Part shown: positions 57,850 to 64,000 of the stretch, one piece after another
Numbering within the stretch: the first letter of the stretch is position 1
How the letters are laid out: every line of letters starts with the position of its first letter
Assembly: GCA_029862205.1 (NCBI GenBank)
Contig: JAOTXT010000001.1
Location: 1 to 64,000, forward strand
Direction of reading: 5' to 3'
DNA length: 64,000 nt
From: Paracoccaceae bacterium
GTDB lineage: Bacteria; Pseudomonadota; Alphaproteobacteria; Rhodobacterales; Rhodobacteraceae
Position numbers and translations under genes: made by a program
The notes under the pieces: model-generated
Told to the model about the DNA's origin: nothing
Databases searched by the model: none
What the model saw: only the letters and a program-made list of their open reading frames with translations

Positions 57850-58823
57850 ATGTGGTGCGTGCCAGGGCAGTGGCTTGCGGCCATTTTCTGCCCGAGCGGA
57901 TTGTCACCAATGACGAGTTGGCAGAGCGCATCGACACATCCGATGAATGGATCCGGACCCGCACCGGCATTCACCAGCGCCACATCGCAGCCGAAGGCGA
58001 GACCACGTCGGACCTCGCGGTCGCGGCGGCGCGCGACGCTCTGGACCGGGGCGGCTTCGAGAGCTCCGACATTGATGCGATCGTGCTGGCGACGGCGACG
58101 CCCGACTATACGTTCCCCTCGACCGCGACCCGGGTGCAGAACGCTTTGGGCATGCGCGCCGGTTTCGCATTCGACCTGCATGCGGTATGCGCCGGCTTCA
58201 TCTACGCGTTGGCCAATGCCAACGGGATGATCGTCTCGGGTATGGCGCGGCGCGTCATGGTGGTGGGGTCTGAAACCTTCTCACGCATCCTGGATTGGAA
58301 CGATCGGGCGACCTGCGTTTTGTTCGGCGATGGCGCGGGTGCCGTGATACTGGAAGCCGCCGAGGGCGATGGTTCGCCGGCAGATCGTGGTATCCTTGGA
58401 ACCTGTCTGCATTCAGACGGCGCCTATCATGATATTCTTTACGTCTCTGGCGGCCCCTCGACCACGCGCCAGGCGGGCTATGTGCAGATGGCCGGCCGAG
58501 AGGTCTTTCGCCACGCGGTCGTGAAGCTGGCCGAGGTCGCCGACGAGGTAATGGAGAAGGTCGGCGTGACCAGCGCCGAGGTCGATTGGATCGTGCCGCA
58601 TCAAGCCAATTTGCGGATCATCGAGAGCACTGCAAAAAAGGCCGGCGTTTCCATGAACAAGGTGGTCGTGACCGTTCAAGATCATGGCAACACGTCAGCC
58701 GCATCGATCCCGCTAGCGTTGTCGATTGCAGTTCAAGACGAACGCATTCAACCTGGAAATCTTCTGTTAATGGAAGCGATTGGCGGCGGTTTGGCCTGGG
58801 GCTCCGCACTCTTGCGATGGTGA
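57846..58823 (+). CDS. fabH: 3-oxoacyl-ACP synthase III
   Basis: Initiates type II fatty acid synthesis by condensing acetyl-CoA with malonyl-ACP (325 aa). The Cys-His-Asn triad is visible: Cys in AFDLHAVCAGFIYAL (about residue 114), His in WIVPHQANLRI (about 251) and Asn in VQDHGNTSAASIP (about 281). The ATG at 57846 overlaps the plsX stop by 4 nt. Length is normal for FabH. Confidence 0.97.
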   Translation: MNVVRARAVACGHFLPERIVTNDELAERIDTSDEWIRTRTGIHQRHIAAEGETTSDLAVAAARDALDRGGFESSDIDAIVLATATPDYTFPSTATRVQNALGMRAGFAFDLHAVCAGFIYALANANGMIVSGMARRVMVVGSETFSRILDWNDRATCVLFGDGAGAVILEAAEGDGSPADRGILGTCLHSDGAYHDILYVSGGPSTTRQAGYVQMAGREVFRHAVVKLAEVADEVMEKVGVTSAEVDWIVPHQANLRIIESTAKKAGVSMNKVVVTVQDHGNTSAASIPLALSIAVQDERIQPGNLLLMEAIGGGLAWGSALLRW

Positions 58824-58879
58824 TATTTCGGTCTTGATCCTATACTTTAGGTTACGAAGTTTTCCACAAGTCATTGACA

Positions 58880-58909
58880 TTGACTCGTTTTCGCAAATTC
58901 CTTTACACT
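58880..58909 (+). promoter_or_regulatory. Candidate promoter of ihfA
   Basis: TTGACT (58880-58885) and TACACT (58904-58909) with an 18-bp spacer in the 139-bp AT-rich gap between fabH and ihfA, about 54 bp upstream of the start. An overlapping TTGACA at 58874 has too long a spacer. Confidence 0.5.
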
Positions 58910-58962
58910 AAGCGCCGATCGTATGCGTTTCGCGTAGCACAACCAGAAGGGGGGTTCGGACG

Positions 58963-59265
58963 ATGGCCGGGAATACTTTAACGCGATCCGACCTAAGCGA
59001 GGCGGTTTATCGAGAGATTGGCTTGTCGCGGAATGAATCCGCGGAAATGGTCGAATCTGTCCTGACCAGGATTTCCGATGCCCTCGTAAAAGGCGAGAAT
59101 GTAAAGATTTCTTCGTTCGGAACCTTTGCGGTGCGTGACAAAGGCGCCCGCATGGGTCGGAACCCCAAGACTGGCGAGGAAGTGCCGATCGAACCCCGGC
59201 GCGTCCTGGTGTTTCGCCCGTCGCATATCATGAAAGATCGCGTAAACGGTGGAGGTAATGCGTAA
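58963..59265 (+). CDS. ihfA: Integration host factor subunit alpha
   Basis: DNA-bending HU/IHF-family protein, alpha subunit of the IHF heterodimer (100 aa). It starts [20 protein letters not shown]; the DNA-binding arm region is [40 protein letters not shown] (split), with the Pro of the NPKTG tip present. The stop overlaps the next start by one base (TAATG), as in the common ihfA-merR arrangement. Confidence 0.97.
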   Translation: MAGNTLTRSDLSEAVYREIGLSRNESAEMVESVLTRISDALVKGENVKISSFGTFAVRDKGARMGRNPKTGEEVPIEPRRVLVFRPSHIMKDRVNGGGNA

Positions 59266-59756
59266 TGGCTGTGACTGCTGAGTCGCTTACAGGCTCGGGC
59301 AAATCGCCCGAGGCCTTTCGAACAATTAGCGAGGTTTCGAACGATTTGAATCTACCGCAGCATGTGTTGCGGTTCTGGGAGACCCGGTTCGCTCAGATCA
59401 AGCCGATGAAGCGCGGTGGGGGCCGCCGCTTGTATCGGCCGGACCACGTGGCGCTGCTGCGCGGCATCAAGGCACTGCTCTACGATGATGGCATGACCAT
59501 CAAGGGCGTGCAGAAGATGCTGCGCGAGAAAGGCACCAAGACGGTGATTGCCCGCGGCAATGCCAGTCTTGAGCTGACCCTGGAATCCGCGAAGGTTCCG
59601 GCGGACGCGGTCGAGCGTCTTTCCGCGCTGAAGGATCGCGTGGACGCCGAGCGCACGGTCGCTGCGGCGGATGCGGGCGAGAATGTGGATCCCACGCGGA
59701 TCCGCGCCAGTATCTCGCGACTCGAGAAACTGCTCGAGAAGCTGGAAAGCGACTGA
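59265..59756 (+). CDS. MerR-family transcriptional regulator
   Basis: Winged-helix DNA-binding protein of the MerR family (163 aa). The N-terminal domain reads [25 protein letters not shown] then [38 protein letters not shown] (about residues 20-85). The C-terminal helical part ([15 protein letters not shown]) is a dimerisation coiled coil. No Cys pair, so not a metal sensor. It is coupled to ihfA by a one-base overlap, and a strong terminator follows. Confidence 0.92.
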   Translation: MAVTAESLTGSGKSPEAFRTISEVSNDLNLPQHVLRFWETRFAQIKPMKRGGGRRLYRPDHVALLRGIKALLYDDGMTIKGVQKMLREKGTKTVIARGNASLELTLESAKVPADAVERLSALKDRVDAERTVAAADAGENVDPTRIRASISRLEKLLEKLESD

Positions 59757-59781
59757 TCGTCCCGCGCCGCGGGATCTATCG

Positions 59782-59812
59782 AATGGGCCCCCGCCGGGGC
59801 CCATTTTCATTC
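59782..59812 (+). terminator. Rho-independent terminator after the merR-like gene
   Basis: AATGGGCCCC-CGCC-GGGGCCCATT, a perfect 10-bp stem, followed by TTCATTC; 25 bp downstream of the stop. It should end the ihfA-merR transcript. Confidence 0.8.
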
Positions 59813-59878
59813 GAGCCCCATTTTCATTTGTGCCCATTGCACTGCATGGCGGAGGCGCTATAACCGCTTCTACCTTGT

Positions 59879-59955
59879 CGGGCCGTAGCGCAGCTTGGTA
59901 GCGCGCTTGCATGGGGCGCAAGAGGTCGTGAGTTCGAATCTCGCCGGCCCGACCA
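59879..59955 (+). tRNA. tRNA-Pro (anticodon GGG)
   Basis: 77 nt with encoded CCA. Acceptor CGGGCCG pairs with CGGCCCG, discriminator A; D-arm AGCGCAGCTTGGTAGCGC, anticodon loop ATGGGGC between CTTGC and GCAAG, T-arm TGAGTTCGAATCTC. C1-G72 is the proline-specific pair; GGG decodes CCC. Confidence 0.97.
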
Positions 59956-59960
59956 GCATC

Positions 59961-59996
59961 AAGACGCCAGCGGCTCAGCCGTTGGCGTCTTTTCGT
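59961..59996 (+). terminator. Terminator of tRNA-Pro
   Basis: AAGACGCCAGCGGCT and AGCCGTTGGCGTCTT pair over 15 bp (one G-U) with a tight loop, followed by TTCGTT, starting 5 bp after the tRNA 3' end. Confidence 0.75.
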
Positions 59997-60029
59997 TGAC
60001 GTCTTGTCGTTGGGGGAGCAGAGACCGCG

Positions 60030-61121
60030 ATGACCGAGCATGATTCGGGGGTGATCCCGTCCCAGGCGCTGCGCCGGATGCTGGAGGCGGGCGAGATTCA
60101 GACCGCCGAACCCGTCACCTCGGACCAGGTTCAGCCGGCGAGCCTCGACCTGCGCCTGGGTAACCGCGCCTGGCGGGTCCGCGCGAGTTTTCTTTCGGGC
60201 CGGAGCCGGAGCGTGGAAGAACGGCTCGGACAATACGCGATGCACGAAATCGATCTGGGGCCCGGCGCCGTGCTCGAGACGAACTGCGTCTACGTCGTGG
60301 AACTTGCCGAGTCGCTGGCCCTCCCCCAAGACATCTCCGCTGCGGCGAATGCCAAGAGCTCGACCGGGCGTCTGGACCTGCTGACCCGCCTGATCACCGA
60401 CCGCTCGATCGAGTTTGACCGGGTCGAGGAGGGCTACACGGGGCCGCTCTATGCCGAGATCAGCCCGCGCACCTTCTCGGTGCTGGTGCGCCCGGGGATG
60501 CGGTTGAACCAGATCCGGTTTAGGCGCGGCGACCCTTCGATCGGCGATGACGAACTGCGCGCGCTGCACGCCAAGGAGCCACTGGTGAACGGCGAGGCGC
60601 TGATTGATGGCGGCTTGGGTTTCTCCGTCGACCTCAGCCCGCGCGAGGGCGGCATCGTCGGCTGGCGCGCGCGCCACCATTCCGGACTGATCGACCTGAG
60701 CAAGATCGACCACTACGACCCGGCCGAGTTCTGGGAGCCGGTCCGCCCGGGTGGCCACGGCGCCATCATCCTGGACCCGGGCGCCTTCTACATCCTGGTC
60801 AGCCGCGAGGCGGTCAACGTGCCGCCCGACACGGCCGCCGAGATGGTGCCCTACATGGCCATTGCAGGCGAATTCCGCGTCCACTATGCGGGATTCTTTG
60901 ACCCGGGCTTCGGTCACCCCTCGACGGGGGGCGCCGGGTCAAGGGGCGTCCTCGAGGTCCGCTGCTATGAGGCGCCGTTTGCCCTCGAACACGGCCAAAT
61001 GGTCGGCCGGCTCGTCTACGAGCACATGGCTGAGACGCCGGACGTGCTCTACGGCGCGGGAATCGGGTCGAATTATCAGGGGCAGGAGTTGCGCCTGGCG
61101 AAGCATTTCAGGGCGCCTTGA
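60030..61121 (+). CDS. dcd: 2'-deoxycytidine 5'-triphosphate deaminase (long form)
   Basis: Deaminates dCTP to dUTP for thymidylate synthesis. The product is 363 aa, roughly twice the ~190 aa of the E. coli enzyme. It shows the dUTPase-like trimer-fold segments twice: VQPASLDLRLGNRAWRV and ANAKSSTGRLDLLTRLITDR (active-site Ser/Arg, about residues 110-129) in the first half, and EMVPYMAIAGEFRVHYAGFFDPGFG with LEVRCYEAPFALEHGQMVGRL in the second. This duplicated form is familiar in alphaproteobacteria. Stands between tRNA-Pro and convergent scpB. Confidence 0.87.
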   Translation: MTEHDSGVIPSQALRRMLEAGEIQTAEPVTSDQVQPASLDLRLGNRAWRVRASFLSGRSRSVEERLGQYAMHEIDLGPGAVLETNCVYVVELAESLALPQDISAAANAKSSTGRLDLLTRLITDRSIEFDRVEEGYTGPLYAEISPRTFSVLVRPGMRLNQIRFRRGDPSIGDDELRALHAKEPLVNGEALIDGGLGFSVDLSPREGGIVGWRARHHSGLIDLSKIDHYDPAEFWEPVRPGGHGAIILDPGAFYILVSREAVNVPPDTAAEMVPYMAIAGEFRVHYAGFFDPGFGHPSTGGAGSRGVLEVRCYEAPFALEHGQMVGRLVYEHMAETPDVLYGAGIGSNYQGQELRLAKHFRAP

Positions 61122-61157
61122 TGCAGGCTTCGTCCCGGCAATTCCGACTTTCGACTT

Positions 61158-61179
61158 GGCGGGCTGAAGCCGGCCCTAC
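61158..61179. repeat. GTAGGG-tailed palindrome, copy 4
   Basis: GGCGGGCTGAAGCCGGCC followed by CTAC; the reverse strand begins GTAGGGCCGGC. It lies in the convergent gap between dcd and scpB and forms an inverted pair with copy 5, with 12 bp between them. Confidence 0.7.
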
Positions 61180-61191
61180 CGGGCATCGGCT

Positions 61192-61213
61192 GTAGGGCGG
61201 CGTTTACCCCGCC
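61192..61213. repeat. GTAGGG-tailed palindrome, copy 5
   Basis: GTAGGGCGGCGTTTACCCCGCC, in the sense opposite to copy 4. The head-to-head arrangement of two units is like the paired REP (BIME) units of enterobacteria. Confidence 0.7.
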
Positions 61214-61238
61214 ATGTCTCAGCTCACGGTCACGGAAC

Positions 61239-61928
61239 TCAGGCGACCGCCTCCTCCTCGGGAAACATGTCGTCGATCTCGCCGTCCTCGCCGGGCGGGA
61301 GTTCTTCCTCCGCCTCAGCGCCAGGCGGTGTTGCATCCAGCAGGCCGGCAGCACGCAGCTCTTTGATCCCGGGCAGGTCGCGGGCACTGGCGAGGCCGAA
61401 GTGGTCGAGGAACATCTGCGTGGTGACGAAAGTCACCGGGCGACCCGGGGTCTCGCGGCGGCGGCCGAGCTTGATCCATTCGAGCTCCAGCAGGATGTCG
61501 ATCGTGCCGCGTGACAGCGATACGCCGCGGATCTCCTCTATCTCGGCCCGCGTCGCGGGCTGGTGATAGGCGATGATCGCCAGCGTCTCGATGGCCGCGC
61601 GCGACAGCTTGCGCACCTCCTTCGCCTCGCGGCGCATCAGGAATCCGAGGTCGGGCGCGGTGCGCAAGGCCCAACCGGTGCCGATCTTAGCTACGCCGAC
61701 ACCACGCCCTTCATACCGCTTTCGCAGCAGCGCCAGCGCCTCGGCCGGGTCCGACCCGTGGGGCAGCCGCTCACCGATCTGCGCCAGGCTCAACGGCTCG
61801 GCGCTGGCAAACAGGATCGCCTCGACCATCCGCTCCTGCTCGGGCAGCGGTGGTGCATCGAAGAGCGCCTCGACGCCGCTGGGCGCATCCGGTCCCAGCT
61901 CCTCAGGCCCTAGATCATCGAGGCTCAT
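61239..61928 (-). CDS. scpB: Segregation and condensation protein B
   Basis: Winged-helix kite subunit of the SMC-ScpAB condensin (229 aa). Core segments are MVEAILFASAEPLSLAQIGERL, AIETLAIIAYHQPATRAEIEEIRGVSLSRGTIDILLELEWIK (split, about residues 100-140) and the acidic C-terminal tail. The ATG at 61928 overlaps the scpA stop (ATGA). A longer upstream frame is a shadow of scpA. Confidence 0.95.
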   Translation of the reverse strand: MSLDDLGPEELGPDAPSGVEALFDAPPLPEQERMVEAILFASAEPLSLAQIGERLPHGSDPAEALALLRKRYEGRGVGVAKIGTGWALRTAPDLGFLMRREAKEVRKLSRAAIETLAIIAYHQPATRAEIEEIRGVSLSRGTIDILLELEWIKLGRRRETPGRPVTFVTTQMFLDHFGLASARDLPGIKELRAAGLLDATPPGAEAEEELPPGEDGEIDDMFPEEEAVA

Positions 61929-62770
61929 GCAGGGGTCTCCTCTCTCTGACGGGCACGCAAATAGATTGGCGCGAACGTCTTGTCCTGGCGAATCTCGACC
62001 TGGCCGAGCTTGGCCAGTTCCAGCGAGGCCGCAAAAGTGCTGGCGATGGCGCTGCGCCGTTTGGCCGGTTCGAGCGACCAGCCATCCGGCAGAAAGGAGG
62101 CCAAATCGCCCCATTCCATGGCCATGCCGATCACGTGTTTCAGACGTTCCAGCGCCTGGTCCATGGTGAAGATCGCGCTGCGATCGACCTGGAGCGGACG
62201 GAATTCGTCGCGCGTGCGCACCCGCGAATAGGCTCGGAGCAGGTCGGCCAGGTTCGCGGTCCATTCGGTTTGACGCTTGACCGTAACAGTCTCGGTCATG
62301 CCGCGGGCGAAGAAGTCGCGGCCAAGCTGGTCACGGCCCATCAACTGGGCGGCGGCGCGGCGCATGGCTTCCAGCCGCTCGAGCTGGAAGGCCAGATGCG
62401 CGGCCAGTTCCTCACCGCTGGGTCCGCCATCCTCGTGCGGCGGCGGCAGCAATAGGCGGGATTTCAGGAACGCGAGCCAGGCGGCCATGACCAGGTAGTC
62501 CGCCGCCAGTTCCAGGCGCAGAGCCCGGGCCTTGTTGACGAATTCCAGATACTGCTCGGCCAGTTGCAGCACCGAGACTTTTCGCAAATCCACCTTCTGG
62601 GTGCGCGCCAGCATCAAAAGCAGGTCGAGCGGCCCCTCGAAACCATCAACACTGACGCTGAGCGCATCACCATCGACTTCAGGCAGATCCCCGGGCGGTG
62701 TATCGAACGGATCAGTTTCGAGAGGCGCCACTTGGTTTGCCACTGGGGCGTCCAGCACGTTCTCAGGCAT
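61925..62770 (-). CDS. scpA: Segregation and condensation protein A
   Basis: Kleisin subunit of the SMC-ScpAB complex (281 aa). Kleisin N-terminal helix region: FEGPLDLLLMLARTQKVDLRKVSVLQLAEQYL (split, about residues 45-76), YLVMAAWLAFLKSRLLLP, and a C-terminal winged helix ending AKLGQVEIRQDKTFAPIYLR. Coupled to scpB downstream and overlapped by 8 nt with nagZ upstream, the common nagZ-scpA-scpB order. Confidence 0.95.
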   Translation of the reverse strand: MPENVLDAPVANQVAPLETDPFDTPPGDLPEVDGDALSVSVDGFEGPLDLLLMLARTQKVDLRKVSVLQLAEQYLEFVNKARALRLELAADYLVMAAWLAFLKSRLLLPPPHEDGGPSGEELAAHLAFQLERLEAMRRAAAQLMGRDQLGRDFFARGMTETVTVKRQTEWTANLADLLRAYSRVRTRDEFRPLQVDRSAIFTMDQALERLKHVIGMAMEWGDLASFLPDGWSLEPAKRRSAIASTFAASLELAKLGQVEIRQDKTFAPIYLRARQREETPA

Positions 62771-63773
62771 TGGGCCTCTCCCCTGTTAGTTCCGAATAGC
62801 GCGCCTCGGCGGCCGGGATATCGGTCTCGTCCCTGAGTCCACGTTCATTCTCAGCGCGGGTGGCACGTGTCGCGACTGAACCAGAGAGCTCGGGCACATG
62901 GGCCGCGACCTCCTCCATTTCGGCCATCAGACCGTTGCAATGGAGGATCACGTCGCAGCCGGCACCAAGCGCGCGCCGAGCCCGGTCGGCCATGCTGCCG
63001 CCAAGGGCCGCCATCGACAGATCGTCGGTCATCAGTAGGCCGCCAAAGCCGATTTCGTCGCGGATCGCGCGGATTACGGCGGGCGAATGGGTCGCGCAAT
63101 TCTCCGGATCGATCGCCTCGTAGACCACATGGGCGGTCATGCCCAGCGCCTCTTTCGCCAGGGGCCGGAAAGCGGCGAAATCGACCGCCTCGAGCACCTC
63201 GCGCGGCGTTTCGACCCGGGGAACCTCGTGATGGCTGTCGACTTGAGCGCGGCCGTGCCCCGGCATGTGCTTGACCACGGGCAGCACCCCGCCGGCGCGC
63301 AGGCCCTGGCAGACCGCCCCTCCCCGGCGCGCGACGGCATCGGCATCACGGCCGAGCGCACGCTCGCCGATCACATCATGGGCGCCAGGCACTGGCACGT
63401 CGAGCAAGGGCACGCAATCGACATCAATGCCAACCGCGGCCAGTTCCTCGGCGATGATGCGATAGCGCAGGCGTGCCGCCTCAAGCGCCCGCGCCTCGTC
63501 GGCACCATCGAAAAGCCGCATGACGGGCTGCCATTGGCGCCAATGGGGCGGGCCCATCCGAGCAACCCGCCCGCCCTCTTGATCGATCAGCACCGGCGTG
63601 TCGCGCCCGACCGCGGCGCGAAGATCGGCGGTCAAACGGCGGAGTTGGTCCGGCGTGGCGACATTCCGGGCGAACAGGATGAAACCCCAAGGATCCGCGT
63701 CGCGGAAGAACGCACGCTCTTCAGGCGACAGCTCGGGACCTTGCAGGCCGAAGATGACCGCGCGGGCCGACAT
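62763..63773 (-). CDS. nagZ: Beta-N-acetylhexosaminidase (glycoside hydrolase family 3)
   Basis: Cytoplasmic enzyme of peptidoglycan recycling that removes GlcNAc from anhydromuropeptides (336 aa). The substrate and catalytic motif KHMPGHGRAQVDSHHEVP (about residues 172-189, with the general-acid His and Asp) and the nucleophile region LLMTDDLSM are intact. The ATG at 63773 overlaps the stop of the upstream SPOR gene by one base (TGATG). Confidence 0.95.
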   Translation of the reverse strand: MSARAVIFGLQGPELSPEERAFFRDADPWGFILFARNVATPDQLRRLTADLRAAVGRDTPVLIDQEGGRVARMGPPHWRQWQPVMRLFDGADEARALEAARLRYRIIAEELAAVGIDVDCVPLLDVPVPGAHDVIGERALGRDADAVARRGGAVCQGLRAGGVLPVVKHMPGHGRAQVDSHHEVPRVETPREVLEAVDFAAFRPLAKEALGMTAHVVYEAIDPENCATHSPAVIRAIRDEIGFGGLLMTDDLSMAALGGSMADRARRALGAGCDVILHCNGLMAEMEEVAAHVPELSGSVATRATRAENERGLRDETDIPAAEARYSELTGERPNA

Positions 63774-64000
63774 CAGCCGTTCACCGCGACCAGGCAGTCC
63801 TGGCCCCGCGCCTGCAAAGCACGGCAAATATTGCGCGCCTCGGTCCGGTCCTTGAACGGGCCAGCGCGCATCCGGAAGAATCGTCGGCCGCCCGAGATCG
63901 TGCTCTGGACCACCAGCGCGCGGCCAGCAAGGATATCGCTGTTGGCGTCGTAGATCTGCTCCCACTGCGTCTTGGTCTCGGCCCGGGTGGGAAAGGCGCC
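63773..64000 (-). CDS. SPOR-domain protein, C-terminal fragment (cut by the right edge)
   Basis: The last 75 codons of a gene that begins beyond the window. The visible part reads ETKTQWEQIYDANSDILAG, LVVQSTISGGRRFFRMRAGPF, and DRTEARNICRALQARGQDCL, a SPOR domain fold (RVRxGPF-type strand plus helix with CRALQARG). SPOR domains bind denuded glycan strands at the division site. It is upstream of nagZ and overlaps it by one base. The N-terminal part, probably a membrane anchor, cannot be seen. Confidence 0.85.
   Translation of the reverse strand, partial: GAFPTRAETKTQWEQIYDANSDILAGRALVVQSTISGGRRFFRMRAGPFKDRTEARNICRALQARGQDCLVAVNG

Overview
The window is a GC-rich, densely coded bacterial chromosome segment that looks like an alphaproteobacterium of the order Rhodobacterales (roseobacter-like). 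This inference rests on the complete 14-gene nuo operon interleaved with small accessory genes and followed by birA-coaX-RNase J, a tatABC-DUF815 run, the tig-clpP-clpX-lon order, a GcvT-family protein closely resembling the DMSP demethylase DmdA, a long dCTP deaminase, and TPR-sulfotransferase and P450 genes. There is no integrase, transposase, CRISPR array, phage module or rRNA operon. Four tRNA genes are present (Asp-GTC, Val-TAC, Leu-TAG, Pro-GGG).

Layout. 1-5741: yajC (cut by the left edge), then rightward serS, a membrane fatty acid desaturase, surE, pcm and an NlpD-like LysM/LytM lipoprotein. 5796-9543 (leftward): an orphan iron/polyamine-type ABC ATPase, tatA-tatB-tatC and a DUF815 ATPase. 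9732-15678: a DmdA-like protein, prfC, an ArsR regulator with an ArsP-type permease, and an RhlE-like helicase. 15754-36135 (leftward): the nuo operon reading A-B-C-x-D-x-E-x-F-x-G-H-I-x-J-K-L-M-N, where x marks five extra ORFs, followed without a break by birA, coaX and rnj. 36316-42067: a short accessory stretch between tRNA-Asp and tRNA-Val holding a HAD phosphatase, an NTF2-like protein, a decayed flavin monooxygenase, a frameshifted TPR-sulfotransferase and a creatininase-family amidohydrolase. 42154-48262 (leftward): the proteostasis cluster tig, clpP, clpX, lon. 48537-52366: NAD(P)HX repair protein, then glnB and glnA. 52433-57000: a metallopeptidase, a methyltransferase, a P450, bamE and a YceD-like protein. 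56484-59756: rpmF, plsX, fabH, ihfA and a MerR regulator. 60030-64000: dcd, then leftward a SPOR protein (cut by the right edge), nagZ, scpA and scpB.

How the genes work together. The nuo genes encode the 14 subunits of proton-pumping complex I. Its accessory ORFs are the most unusual part. Two are short two-helix membrane proteins that look like paralogues. NuoE carries two C-terminal helix-hairpin-helix-like repeats, and a neighbouring membrane-anchored protein carries a third copy. A DUF559 endonuclease-like gene is bracketed by hairpin repeats between nuoD and nuoE, and a low-GC ORF of unknown family sits between nuoF and nuoG. Outside nuo, the strongest non-coding signals are a 35-bp inverted repeat with one mismatch between glnB and glnA, and two families of dispersed palindromes. 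One family ends in GTAGGG; the other has the form GGTCCCGGATCAAGTCCGGGAC.

Limits. All calls come from reading the sequence and translations by eye. Start codons were chosen from ribosome-binding sites, overlaps and remembered family lengths. No database search or structure prediction was run.
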